The notes beneath the pieces are model-generated. The model was not told the DNA's origin. It worked only from the letters and a program-made list of their open reading frames with translations, and searched no databases. The translations under genes were made by a program, and so were the position numbers. DNA of 64,000 nucleotides from Kitasatospora sp. NBC_01287 (lineage in GTDB: Bacteria; Actinomycetota; Actinomycetes; Streptomycetales; Streptomycetaceae): contig NZ_JAPEPB010000001.1 of NCBI RefSeq assembly GCF_026340565.1, positions 5,556,501 to 5,620,500 on the forward strand, read 5' to 3'. Positions 1-8,586 of this stretch are shown in pieces; position 1 is the first letter of the stretch; each line of letters starts with the position of its first letter.

Positions 1-1052
1 TGCTCTGGGCGGGGGTGCTGAACCTGCTGGGCCGGGTGCCCGAGCGCGGGCCGCTGCCGCGCTCGCTCGCCTTCCGGATCCCGGCGCACCTGACCCTCGG
101 CGTGGTGCTCTTCGCGATCGTGCTGTCGCACCCGTTCACCGGCATCGTGGTCTGCCTCGGCCTGGCCGCGATCATGCTCGGCTCGCTGCGCGACCTCACC
201 CGGCGCGACTGGCTGCTCTGGGGCGGGTCCGCCGCCGTCCTGCTGGCCGGCGTGCTCGCCTGGCCGTACTGGAGCGTGTGGCACCTCGGCGACTCGGCCG
301 CGCTGGACAGCGTGCACCAGAACCTCTTCCACCACCCGCTGGACTGGTTCGGCTTCGCGCTGCTGCTCGGCGTACCCGCGCTGGTGGCGCGCGTCCGGCG
401 GGACCGGCGGGACCCGCTGGTGTGGACGTTCCTGCTGGTGGCGCCGGCCGTGGGCTACGGATGGTTCAGTGGTGACTTCAGCTGGGGCCGGGCCTACCCG
501 GGGCTGATCCTGATGCTGCAGCTGGCGGTGGCGCTGGAGGCGGCGCGGATCCCCTGGTCGCAGTGGTTCAAGCGGGAGTTCTCGCTCCTCCTGACCCTCT
601 CGCTGGCCTTCGGCATCTGGGTCCAGGCGGGCGCGATGTTCTACCTCTTCCCCAAGTCGGACTTCCCCCGGGGCGTCACCGACAACGTCCAGGCCTGGGA
701 GCCGTGGCCCGGCTTCCAGTGGACCACCGAGTACCTCGGCTACGGCGATGTGGTGATGACCACCGGGACCCGGCCGCTGGACATGCTGCCGGCGTACGGC
801 TACTACACCGTGGCGGCCGGCTACCCGGACCCGGCCATCGCGCAGTCGGTGCTCGATCAGCGCGCCCACGACACCTGGGTCTTCTTCTCGAAGGAGGCGA
901 CGAACGGGGAGAAGTTCCAACTGCTGAGGGAGTACCACGCCGGCTGGGTGCTGATCCGGCCGGAGGACGGCGTGGTGCCCCGCGGGCCGGGCTTCCAGGT
1001 GGTCGCGAAGAGTCCGCAGGGCGAGTACCTGATCAAGGTCACGGCGCCCTGA
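1..1052 (+). CDS. Polytopic membrane protein, GT-C glycosyltransferase-like (5' end outside window)
   Basis: The frame is already open at the left edge, so the true start lies outside; a GTG at 15 is in frame but is not a convincing start. About 350 residues are visible. The first ~210 hold several hydrophobic segments separated by short basic loops. The last ~130 residues are soluble and look like an extracytoplasmic tail. A multi-helix body with an exported C-terminal domain is the usual plan of GT-C glycosyltransferases that use polyprenyl-phosphate sugars, but the catalytic N-terminal loop is missing here, so this is inference. The stop lies 77 bp before an acyltransferase gene and two genes before a PIG-V-like mannosyltransferase, which fits a role in surface glycan assembly. 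It could also be a non-catalytic membrane protein of the same cluster. Confidence 0.6.
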   Translation, partial: LWAGVLNLLGRVPERGPLPRSLAFRIPAHLTLGVVLFAIVLSHPFTGIVVCLGLAAIMLGSLRDLTRRDWLLWGGSAAVLLAGVLAWPYWSVWHLGDSAALDSVHQNLFHHPLDWFGFALLLGVPALVARVRRDRRDPLVWTFLLVAPAVGYGWFSGDFSWGRAYPGLILMLQLAVALEAARIPWSQWFKREFSLLLTLSLAFGIWVQAGAMFYLFPKSDFPRGVTDNVQAWEPWPGFQWTTEYLGYGDVVMTTGTRPLDMLPAYGYYTVAAGYPDPAIAQSVLDQRAHDTWVFFSKEATNGEKFQLLREYHAGWVLIRPEDGVVPRGPGFQVVAKSPQGEYLIKVTAP

Positions 1053-1129
1053 CCAGCCCCCGGCGTCCCAGCCCTCGTCCGCGCCGCCCGTCCGCCAGGT
1101 CGGGCGGCGCCCGTCCGGAAAGCGCCGCC

Positions 1130-2458
1130 ATGCCACTCTCCGTGCTCCCAGGCCGCCTGCGACCCGCGCCCGCCGCCAGGGGCCTGCCCGACGAGGGCGG
1201 CCCCGCGGGATCCCGGGCCAAGCGCCCCCGGCTCCACGTGCTCGACGGCATGCGGCTGATGGCGGCCCTGGCCGTCATGTCCTTCCACTTCATCGGCAAG
1301 CCCGTCGGCTACGACGACACCTGGCGCGAGACCCCGGCCCAGGCGCTGCCGACTCTGCACCGGATGGCGCTCTACGGCTGGACCGGCGTCGAGCTGTTCT
1401 TCCTGATCAGCGGCTTCGTGATCTGCATGTCCTGCTGGGGCAAGCGGTCCCAGGACTTCTTCGTCTCCCGGGTGGTCCGGCTCTACCCGGCGTACTGGAT
1501 CTCGGTCCTGCTGACCAGCGCGGTGGTACTGACGTTCCGCTACGACTTCAGCACCGTCAAGGACATCACCCCGCGGACCGTGATCGTCAATCTGACGATG
1601 CTCCAGACGCCGGTCGGGGCACCGCTGGTCGACCCTAGCTACTGGACGCTCTGGACCGAGCTGGTCTTCTACGTGGTCTTCGGCGCGGTCATGGCGGGCG
1701 GCCCGACCTACCGCCGGGTGGTGGCCTTCTGCGGCGGCTGGACCTTCGCCGCCGCGATCGCGCCCTCGGTGAACCTCCCGCTGCTGACCACGCTGACCCT
1801 CCCGGACTACGCCCCGTTCTTCACGGCCGGCATCACCATGTACCTGATGTACCGCTTCGGCCCCAACCTGCTGCTCTGGGGGATGCTCGGCCTCTCCTGG
1901 ATGATCGCGCTGTGGCGGCTGGAGGGCACGGTGCAGATGTACCAGATGTACCTGCCGGCCCACTCCATCTCCTGGAGCGTCGCGGCCACCCTGGTCACCC
2001 TGTGCTTCCTGCTGGTGCTCGCGGCGGCCCTGGGCCTCCTGAACCGGATCAGGTGGCGCCGGCTCACGGTCGCCGGCGCGCTCACCTACCCGCTCTACCT
2101 GCTGCACCAGGAGATCGGCACCACCGGCATCCACCTGTTGCGCCGGTGGCTGGCCCCGCTGCCCACGCTCGTGGTGGTGGTGGTCGGGTTGCTGCTGCTG
2201 GCCTGGCTGGTTCACCGCCTGGTGGAGCGGCCGCTCTCGGGCGCCATGAAGAAGCGCCTCGACCTGGCCTTCGCCACGCTGAGCACGGCCGACGCGCAGG
2301 CGGGCACACAGGCGGGAGTGCGGGCGAGCACACAGACCGGGGTCCAAGCGGGCGCGCAGAGCGGGGTCCAGGCGGGCGCGCAGAGCGGGGCGCAGGCCGG
2401 CGCGGAGCGCGCGTCGGCCGCCGCGAGCCCGGAGCAGGCCGAAGGGGGCCTGCGGTGA
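1130..2458 (+). CDS. Acyltransferase 3 (OafA/YrhL-like) membrane protein
   Basis: Predicted integral-membrane O-acyltransferase of 442 residues that would move acyl groups from the cytoplasmic side onto surface or secreted glycans. The family signature is clear: LDGMRLMAALAVMSFHF near residue 37 (the conserved His of the first helix), GVELFFLISGFVI, SRVVRLYPAYW, and a late TYPLYLLHQEIG motif, spread over about ten hydrophobic helices. The ATG at 1130 is the first in-frame start just before the basic N-terminus; no strong ribosome site is visible, so a later start is possible. The C-terminal ~55 residues are an Ala/Gln/Gly-rich tail made by a 24-bp tandem repeat. The stop overlaps the next gene by 4 bp (GTGA), so the two are probably translated together. 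Substrate unknown. Confidence 0.85.
   Translation: MPLSVLPGRLRPAPAARGLPDEGGPAGSRAKRPRLHVLDGMRLMAALAVMSFHFIGKPVGYDDTWRETPAQALPTLHRMALYGWTGVELFFLISGFVICMSCWGKRSQDFFVSRVVRLYPAYWISVLLTSAVVLTFRYDFSTVKDITPRTVIVNLTMLQTPVGAPLVDPSYWTLWTELVFYVVFGAVMAGGPTYRRVVAFCGGWTFAAAIAPSVNLPLLTTLTLPDYAPFFTAGITMYLMYRFGPNLLLWGMLGLSWMIALWRLEGTVQMYQMYLPAHSISWSVAATLVTLCFLLVLAAALGLLNRIRWRRLTVAGALTYPLYLLHQEIGTTGIHLLRRWLAPLPTLVVVVVGLLLLAWLVHRLVERPLSGAMKKRLDLAFATLSTADAQAGTQAGVRASTQTGVQAGAQSGVQAGAQSGAQAGAERASAAASPEQAEGGLR
2340..2405 (+). repeat. 24-bp in-frame tandem repeat in acyltransferase tail
   Basis: Two near-identical 24-bp units (2340-2363 and 2364-2387) are followed by a degenerate partial copy. Looser versions of the same motif reach back to about 2294. 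The unit length is a multiple of three, so copy-number change would lengthen or shorten the protein tail without a frameshift. The repeat encodes units of the type GVQAGAQS. Confidence 0.85.
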
Positions 2459-3702
2459 CCGCCCAGATCACGGCCGCCCCGACGGCCGGCGCCCGCCGCT
2501 CGGGCGCCGGACCCGCCGGTCGGCCCCGCGAGCTGCTGGAGCGGGTGCTCCGTGACCTGCGGTACGCGGGACCGGCGCTGCTGGGCTACGCGGTGGTGCG
2601 GGCCGTGGGCCTGCTGATGATGGTGCTCAGTCCGCACCCGCAGGCGGTCCTGGGCCGCCTCGGCTCGCTCTGGGACGCGCGCTGGTACGCCGACATCGCG
2701 ACGCGCGGCTACACGGACGACCTCGGCTGGTCCGGCGCGAACGGCACGCCGTACTCGACCAGGGCCTTCTTCCCGCTCTACCCGATGCTGATCGGAGCCG
2801 TGCACGCGGTCCTGCCGGTCACCGTGGGCAGCGCGTCGCTGCTCGTCGCGTGGACGGCCTCGCTGGTCGCCGCCGCCGGGATCTTCGCGGTCGTCGCCGA
2901 GCGCTACGGGCGCCGGGTCGGCACGCTCACCGCGGTGCTCTGGGGCGTGCTGCCGCACGCGGCCGTGCAGAGCATGGCCTACTCCGAGTCGCTGTTCACC
3001 GCGTTGGCGGCCTGGACACTGTTCGCGCTGCTGCGCCGCCACTGGCTCCGGGCCGGCACGCTGAGCCTGCTGGCGGGCCTGGTGCGGCCCACGGCCGCGG
3101 CCGTGGCCGCCGCCGTGGGTGCCGCGGCGTTGGTCGAGCTGGTCGGGCGGTTCCGTGGCCGGCGGGCGCCGGCGCCCGTGGACCGGCCCGGGTGGTGGCG
3201 GGTGGTGCTGGGCGCGCTGCTGTCCCCGCTGGGGTTCCTGGGCTACATCGGCTACGTGGACCACGCCCGAGGCACGCTCAGCGGCTATTCGGACGTCCAG
3301 TCCGCCTGGGGCACCCAGTTCGACGCCGGGGCCGGCACCTGGCACTGGCTGGAGGCGATGTTCCTGCGCGGCGGCGGCTCCCGGACCACGCTGAACCAGG
3401 TGGTGATCGCCGCCGTGGTGGTGGCGTTCGTGACGCTCTTCCTGATCACGGTCGTCCAGCGGCAGCCGCTGCCCTGGCTGGTCCACAGCGCGACGATGCT
3501 CGCCGTCGCGCTGGGCAGCAGCGCCACCGACGCGGCCCGGGCCCGGTTCCTGCTGCCGGCCTTCGTCCTGCTGGTGCCGCCGGCCGCGGGCCTGGCCCGG
3601 CTGCGCTCGACGGCCTCGCGCTGGTTGGTGATCGGCTCGGCCGCGCTCTGCTCGGGTGCCTACGGGGTCTTCCTGGTCTTCGGGAACATCTACTCGCCCT
3701 GA
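2455..3702 (+). CDS. PIG-V-like mannosyltransferase family membrane protein
   Basis: Predicted GT-C mannosyltransferase-like membrane protein of 415 residues. Family-like features are an acidic and aromatic loop after the first helix (LWDARWYADIATRGY, near residue 75), FFPLYPMLIGAVHAV, and AYSESLF followed by a helix-rich half. These match the bacterial relatives of PIG-V, which transfer mannose from polyprenyl-phosphate mannose. The GTG start at 2455 overlaps the stop of the acyltransferase gene by 4 bp, which argues for translational coupling and a shared pathway. The acceptor cannot be told from sequence. A non-mannose donor is possible. Confidence 0.75.
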   Translation: MTAQITAAPTAGARRSGAGPAGRPRELLERVLRDLRYAGPALLGYAVVRAVGLLMMVLSPHPQAVLGRLGSLWDARWYADIATRGYTDDLGWSGANGTPYSTRAFFPLYPMLIGAVHAVLPVTVGSASLLVAWTASLVAAAGIFAVVAERYGRRVGTLTAVLWGVLPHAAVQSMAYSESLFTALAAWTLFALLRRHWLRAGTLSLLAGLVRPTAAAVAAAVGAAALVELVGRFRGRRAPAPVDRPGWWRVVLGALLSPLGFLGYIGYVDHARGTLSGYSDVQSAWGTQFDAGAGTWHWLEAMFLRGGGSRTTLNQVVIAAVVVAFVTLFLITVVQRQPLPWLVHSATMLAVALGSSATDAARARFLLPAFVLLVPPAAGLARLRSTASRWLVIGSAALCSGAYGVFLVFGNIYSP

Positions 3703-3783
3703 CCAGGTCGTTCCCGATCGGGGCCGCCGGGTTCTCCCGGACCCGCCGGGACTGTCGGTGCCGGGTCATAGACTCGGAGGGCC

Positions 3784-6408
3784 ATGAGTAGCCTCTTTGA
3801 CGACCTCCCGCTGCCCGGCTTCGAGCCCTTCGAGGCCAAGCCCGCCGCCGACGCGCCGCCCGTCGCCTTCGCCGAGGAGCCTCCGCCGGAGGACTACTAC
3901 GGCCACGAGGGCGGCATCCCGGACGACGAGATCCCGGGCGACCTCTTCGCCACCGACTACGCCGCGCAGGCCGAGCGCGACGCCCACTACCGCAACGGCG
4001 CGCACCGGCCGGTGATCGACCCGGTCCAGCTGCTGGAGGGCATGAACGACCCGCAGCGCGAGGCCGTGCTGCACGCCGGCTCGCCGCTGCTGATCGTGGC
4101 CGGCGCCGGCTCCGGCAAGACCCGGGTGCTGACCCACCGGATCGCCTACCTGCTCGGCGCCCGCGGCGTGCAGCCCGGCGAGATCCTGGCCATCACCTTC
4201 ACCAACAAGGCGGCCGGCGAGATGCGCGAGCGCGTCGAGCAGCTGGTCGGCCCGCGCGCGCGGGCCATGTGGGTCTCCACCTTCCACAGCGCCTGCGTGC
4301 GGATCCTGCGCCGGGAGAGCAAGCGGCTCGGCTTCACCTCCAGCTTCTCGATCTACGACTCGGCGGACTCGCAGCGCCTGATGGCCCTGGTCTGCCGGGA
4401 CCTGGACCTGGATCCCAAGCAGTTCCCGCCGAAGTCCTTCACCGCCAAGGTCTCCAACCTCAAGAACGAGCTGATCGACGAGGAGACCTACGCCGCGCAG
4501 GCCGCCAACCCGATGGAGCGCAAGCTCGCCGAGGCCTACGCGCTCTACCAGGCCCGGCTGCGCGAGGCCAACGCACTGGACTTCGACGACATCATCATGA
4601 CCACGGTCAACCTGCTGCAGGCCTTCCCGGACGCGGCCGAGCACTACCGGCGGCGGTTCCGCCACATCCTGGTGGACGAGTACCAGGACACCAACCACGC
4701 CCAGTACACGCTGGTGCGCGAGCTGACCGGCGGGGCCGCGGGCGCGGCGCCCAAGCGGACGGTGGACGGCGACCTGGTCAACCCGGCAGCCGCCGGCCTC
4801 GCCGACCTGCCGGCCGCCGAGCTCTGCGTGGTCGGTGACGCCGACCAGTCGATCTACGCCTTCCGCGGCGCCACCATCCGCAACATCCTCCAGTTCGAGG
4901 AGGACTACCCGAGCGCCACCACGATCCTGCTGGAGCAGAACTACCGCTCCACCCAGACCATCCTGAGCGCGGCGAACGCGGTGATCGAGCGCAACGCCAA
5001 CCGCCGCGAGAAGAAGCTCTGGACGGCCGGCGAGCATGGCGAGAAGGTGGTCGGCTACGTCGCCGACGACGAGCACGGCGAGGCGCAGTTCATCGCCGAG
5101 GAGATCGACCGGCTCACCGACGCGGGCGACGCCCGCCCCGGCGACGTGGCGATCTTCTACCGGACCAACGCGCAGTCCCGCGTCTTCGAGGAGGTGTTCA
5201 TCCGGGTCGGCCTGCCCTACAAGGTGGTCGGCGGGGTGCGCTTCTACGAGCGCAAGGAGGTCCGCGACGTGCTGGCCTACCTGCGGGTGCTCTCCAACCC
5301 CGAGGACACCGTGCCGCTGCGCCGGATCCTCAACGTGCCCAAGCGCGGCATCGGCGACCGCGCCGAGGCGATGATCGAGGCGCTGGCCGCCCGCGAGCGG
5401 ATCTCCTTCGCCCAGGCGTTGCTGCGCGTCGACGAGGCCTACGGGATGGCGGCGCGCTCGGCCAACGCGGTGCGCAAGTTCAACGAACTGCTGGCCGGGC
5501 TGCGGCAGGTCGTCGAGTCCGGGGCCGGCCCGGCCGCCGTGCTGGAGGCCGTGCTGGAGGAGACCGGCTACCTGGCCGAGCTGCAGTCCTCCACCGATCC
5601 GCAGGACGAGACCCGGGTGGAGAACCTCCAGGAGCTCGCCTCGGTCGCGCTGGAGTACGAGCAGGATCCGGGCGAGCGGCCGGACGGAGACGGCGAGGGC
5701 ACGCCGCCGGTCGGCTCGCTGGCCGACTTCCTGGAGCGGGTCGCGCTGGTCGCCGACTCGGATCAGATCCCGGATGCGAATCAGTCCGGGACAGAAGGAG
5801 GAAGTCCGGACGAGGAGGACGGCGGCGGCGTCATCACCATGATGACCCTGCACACCGCCAAGGGCCTGGAGTTCCCGGTGGTCTTCCTGACCGGCATGGA
5901 GGACGGGATCTTCCCGCACATGCGGGCGCTCGGCCAGGTCAAGGAGCTGGAGGAGGAGCGCCGCCTCGCCTACGTCGGCCTCACCCGGGCCCGGCAGCGG
6001 CTCTACCTGACCCGCAGCACGCTGCGCAGCGCGTGGGGGCAGCCCTCCTACAACCCGGCCTCCCGATTCCTGGAGGAGATCCCGGGCGAACTGGTCGAGT
6101 GGAAGCGGACCGGCGCCATCGCCGCGCCGCCCTCCCGCGGGTTGTCGACCAGCGGCTCGCGCGGTGGCGGTGGCGGCGGGCTCAGCTCGCAGGGGCCCAA
6201 GGCCGGCTGGGGCAAGTCGGCGCGGACGGTGGCCGAGCGCGAGGTGGTCGCGCTCGCGGTGGGCGACCGGGTCAGCCACGACAAGTTCGGCCTCGGCACC
6301 GTGGCCGGCACCGAGGGCGTGGGCGACCGGGCGAAGGCGACCATCGACTTCGGCACCGCGGGCCGCAAGCAGCTGCTGCTGCGATACGCGCCGGTGGAGA
6401 AGCTGTAG
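3784..6408 (+). CDS. pcrA: ATP-dependent DNA helicase PcrA/UvrD
   Basis: Superfamily 1 3'-5' DNA helicase for repair and clearing of replication obstacles, 874 residues. Walker A AGAGSGKT lies at 106-113. Walker B DEYQDTN starts near 298, followed by GDADQSIYAFRG, QNYRS, MTLHTAKGLE near 687 and VGLTRARQRLYL. The last ~50 residues carry the basic Tudor-like PcrA tail (GDRVSHDKFGLGTV) that in this family contacts RNA polymerase. The ATG at 3784 has GGAGGG ending 2 bp upstream; the poor spacing may mean a weak site. An acidic, Pro-rich N-terminal extension of ~85 residues precedes the helicase core, as is common in actinobacteria. It is a housekeeping gene with no sign of disruption. Confidence 0.97.
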   Translation: MSSLFDDLPLPGFEPFEAKPAADAPPVAFAEEPPPEDYYGHEGGIPDDEIPGDLFATDYAAQAERDAHYRNGAHRPVIDPVQLLEGMNDPQREAVLHAGSPLLIVAGAGSGKTRVLTHRIAYLLGARGVQPGEILAITFTNKAAGEMRERVEQLVGPRARAMWVSTFHSACVRILRRESKRLGFTSSFSIYDSADSQRLMALVCRDLDLDPKQFPPKSFTAKVSNLKNELIDEETYAAQAANPMERKLAEAYALYQARLREANALDFDDIIMTTVNLLQAFPDAAEHYRRRFRHILVDEYQDTNHAQYTLVRELTGGAAGAAPKRTVDGDLVNPAAAGLADLPAAELCVVGDADQSIYAFRGATIRNILQFEEDYPSATTILLEQNYRSTQTILSAANAVIERNANRREKKLWTAGEHGEKVVGYVADDEHGEAQFIAEEIDRLTDAGDARPGDVAIFYRTNAQSRVFEEVFIRVGLPYKVVGGVRFYERKEVRDVLAYLRVLSNPEDTVPLRRILNVPKRGIGDRAEAMIEALAARERISFAQALLRVDEAYGMAARSANAVRKFNELLAGLRQVVESGAGPAAVLEAVLEETGYLAELQSSTDPQDETRVENLQELASVALEYEQDPGERPDGDGEGTPPVGSLADFLERVALVADSDQIPDANQSGTEGGSPDEEDGGGVITMMTLHTAKGLEFPVVFLTGMEDGIFPHMRALGQVKELEEERRLAYVGLTRARQRLYLTRSTLRSAWGQPSYNPASRFLEEIPGELVEWKRTGAIAAPPSRGLSTSGSRGGGGGGLSSQGPKAGWGKSARTVAEREVVALAVGDRVSHDKFGLGTVAGTEGVGDRAKATIDFGTAGRKQLLLRYAPVEKL

Positions 6409-6454
6409 CCCCGCACCTGCGGTGGTGGTGGCGCGGCGGCCGGAAGCTGTAGCC
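6399..6454 (+). repeat. 12-bp direct repeat at the pcrA stop
   Basis: GAAGCTGTAGCC occurs at 6399-6410, where it spans the pcrA stop codon, and again at 6443-6454. This looks like a small local duplication; no function is evident. Confidence 0.7.
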
Positions 6455-6518
6455 GGTCGAACGGCTGTCGCGCTAACCTCCCCTCAGGCAGTTAGTGCTG
6501 GTTAACGTGGAGGCAGTG

Positions 6519-6926
6519 ATGGGTGTGTCAGGCCCGATCCGGGTGGTGGTCGCCAAGCCGGGGCTCGACGGCCACGACCGCGGCGCCAAGGTGATCGCGC
6601 GTGCGCTGCGCGACGCCGGCATGGAGGTGATCTACACCGGCCTGCACCAGACCCCCGAGCAGGTCGTGGACACCGCGATCCAGGAGGACGCGGACGGCAT
6701 CGGCCTGTCGATCCTCTCCGGCGCGCACATGACGCTCTGCGCCCGGGTGATGGAGCTGCTCAAGGAGCGGGACGCGGCGGACATCAAGGTGTTCTGCGGC
6801 GGCATCATCCCGGACGAGGACATCACCGAGCTGAAGGCGATGGGGGTGGCCGACATCTTCACCCCGGGTACCTCCACCCGGGACGTGGTGGCCTGGGTCG
6901 AGGCCAACCTGCGCACGGCGAGCTGA
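6519..6926 (+). CDS. Cobalamin-binding small subunit of a split acyl-CoA mutase (IcmB-like)
   Basis: Stand-alone B12-binding domain of 135 residues, the usual length of the IcmB/MutB-like small subunit. It carries the base-off cobalamin signature: LDGHDRG (D17-x-H19-x-x-G22, where H19 is the lower cobalt ligand), SILSGAHM, and CGGIIP. In this family it pairs with a separate TIM-barrel large subunit to isomerise isobutyryl-CoA or methylmalonyl-CoA. The only large subunit in the window is at 48996-50570, about 42 kb away, so pairing is an inference. The ATG at 6519 has GGAGG at 6509-6513 with 5-bp spacing, which is why it is preferred over the TTG or CTG codons upstream. It converges on the DUF5691 gene with only 10 bp between stops. 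I recall S. coelicolor having icmB at this position. Confidence 0.9.
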   Translation: MGVSGPIRVVVAKPGLDGHDRGAKVIARALRDAGMEVIYTGLHQTPEQVVDTAIQEDADGIGLSILSGAHMTLCARVMELLKERDAADIKVFCGGIIPDEDITELKAMGVADIFTPGTSTRDVVAWVEANLRTAS

Positions 6927-6936
6927 GCGCGCTCGG

Positions 6937-8586
6937 TCAGCAGGCCGTCTCGCCGAGGCCCTCGGGGGCGAGCTCGGCCAGCATCGCCGCGCGGAAGCGC
7001 AGGGTGCCGGCCAGCCGGCCGAAGGTCTCGGCCCAGGCGGTGTCCGGCGTGGCGTCGGCCGCCAGCGCCTCGACCGCCGGGGCGGTGGCGGGTGCCAGCG
7101 AGCGCTCCGTCAGCCCCAGGACACCGCTGTGGTTCCACGGGTAGGACCCGGCCGAGGCCGCCCGCTCCAGGGCGGCCACCACGGCGGTGCTGAGCGGCGG
7201 GGTCCATGGTGTGGCGCAGGCGCCGAGCAGTTGGAAGGCCTCGCCGGGGCCGTTGACCCGCAGGAAGGCGGCCGTCCAGGCGGCCCGCTCGGCCGGCGGC
7301 AGCACCGCCAGCAGCTTGGCCGGCGCCCCGGCGCGGCCGGCCGCCCCCGCCCGGCGCGGGGGCGGACCGAGCAGGACCCGGGCCCACGCGGCATCGCGCT
7401 GGCGCACGGCGGCCCGGGCCCAGGCCTCGTGCAGCTCCTCCCGCCAGGGGCCGGGCGCCGCGGGCGCCTCGGTGGCGCCGGTGAGGTCAGCGGCGTCAGT
7501 GCTGTCGGCAGTGCTGTCGGCAGTGCCGGCGGCGTCGACGGCATCGAGCACCGGCAGCGCGAGCAGTTGGGCGGGGGTCAGCCCGAAGGCCGCGGTCCAG
7601 GTGGCCAGTGGGGTGGCGGCCAGCACCTCGCCCAGCCACCAGGCCCGCTCGTCGCGCCCGGTGGGCGAGACGAGCGGTATCCCGTCCCGCCGCATCCCCG
7701 GATCGCAGGCGGCGGGTGGCGTCACCAGCAGCGCGCCGGTGGTGCCGAGGCGGACCGCGGCCAGTGCCCGCCCGGCCATCCGCCGGCCGAGCGCCGAGCC
7801 GGGCAGGGCGGAGAGCAGTTCGGCGGCGGTGGCCCTGACGTTCCTGCCCCGGTCGCCGAGGGCGGCCTCCAGGAACGGTTCGTCGGCCGGGCCGAGCCCC
7901 TCCTGAAGGGCGTCCAGGAAGAGCAGGCGGTCCTCGGCCCGTTCGCTCGGCCAGCTGCCGGCCAGCAGTGCCAGGGCGGCGGCCGGGTCACGTCGGCGCA
8001 GCCGGGTCAGGTGGGTGACCCGCTCGGCGAAGAGCCCCTCCTGCCAGATGAGGCCCTCATCGGTCGGCGCGTCGGCGTTCACCGTGCGCAGCAGGTAGCG
8101 CCACTCCGGGTTCCGCTCGGCCAGCCACCGCCCGAGCGGGCCGACCAGGGCCGCCACCTCCCCGCGCAGCTCGCCGCGGGCCCGAGCGGCCTCCAGCAGG
8201 GCCGGGACCTGCGCGGCGGGCGGGCGGTAGCCGTGCCGGTGGGCGGCCGCCAGCCACTGCGGGAGCAGCTCGGTGAGGTTCGCCGCCGCGCCGCCGCCGC
8301 GTCCGGCCAGCAGCACGGTGAGTCGCCGCGCGGCGGCCGCGGGCAGCTCGGGGCGGTGATCGGCCGGCGGCGGTTCCTCGGGCGGTACGGCGGGCAGCGG
8401 CAGCAGCCCGGCCCGGTGCGTGGCGGTGGCCAGCGCGGCCAGCTCCAGCAGCGCCACCGCCGGATCGGCGCGGTCGACGGCGGTGGCCGCCGCCACCGCG
8501 GCGGGTGAGCCGCTCGGCGGGGGCAGCGCGCGCCGGTCGGTGCCGAGCAGGGCGGTGGTGGTCAGCTCGGACCAGTAGTCGTTCAT
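6937..8586 (-). CDS. DUF5691 family protein
   Basis: Uncharacterised 549-residue protein of the DUF5691 type, recognised from its N-terminus (WSELTTTALLGTDRR) and an Ala/Leu-rich, all-helical body with HEAT-like helix pairs (FLEAALGDRGRNVRATAAELL near the middle). No catalytic motif, signal peptide or membrane span is evident, so it should be a cytoplasmic scaffold or adaptor. The ATG at 8586 overlaps the stop of the SWIM-like gene by 4 bp (ATGA), so the two form a coupled minus-strand operon. The opposite arm holds MoxR, DUF5682 and VWA genes; these families recur together in actinobacteria, which suggests one machine. A small direct repeat (GTGCTGTCGGCA twice, near 7500-7523) lies in a low-complexity linker. 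Confidence 0.8.
   Translation of the reverse strand: MNDYWSELTTTALLGTDRRALPPPSGSPAAVAAATAVDRADPAVALLELAALATATHRAGLLPLPAVPPEEPPPADHRPELPAAAARRLTVLLAGRGGGAAANLTELLPQWLAAAHRHGYRPPAAQVPALLEAARARGELRGEVAALVGPLGRWLAERNPEWRYLLRTVNADAPTDEGLIWQEGLFAERVTHLTRLRRRDPAAALALLAGSWPSERAEDRLLFLDALQEGLGPADEPFLEAALGDRGRNVRATAAELLSALPGSALGRRMAGRALAAVRLGTTGALLVTPPAACDPGMRRDGIPLVSPTGRDERAWWLGEVLAATPLATWTAAFGLTPAQLLALPVLDAVDAAGTADSTADSTDAADLTGATEAPAAPGPWREELHEAWARAAVRQRDAAWARVLLGPPPRRAGAAGRAGAPAKLLAVLPPAERAAWTAAFLRVNGPGEAFQLLGACATPWTPPLSTAVVAALERAASAGSYPWNHSGVLGLTERSLAPATAPAVEALAADATPDTAWAETFGRLAGTLRFRAAMLAELAPEGLGETAC

Noticed and set aside
857-2347. Minus-strand frame opposite the acyltransferase
   Set aside because: Composition is His/Gln/Gly-rich without domains; the plus-strand frame carries the acyltransferase 3 signature.
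3766-6279. Long minus-strand frame opposite pcrA
   Set aside because: It is an antisense shadow of pcrA caused by high GC: an Arg/Gly/Val/Leu/His-rich translation with no domain. The plus-strand gene has all helicase motifs.
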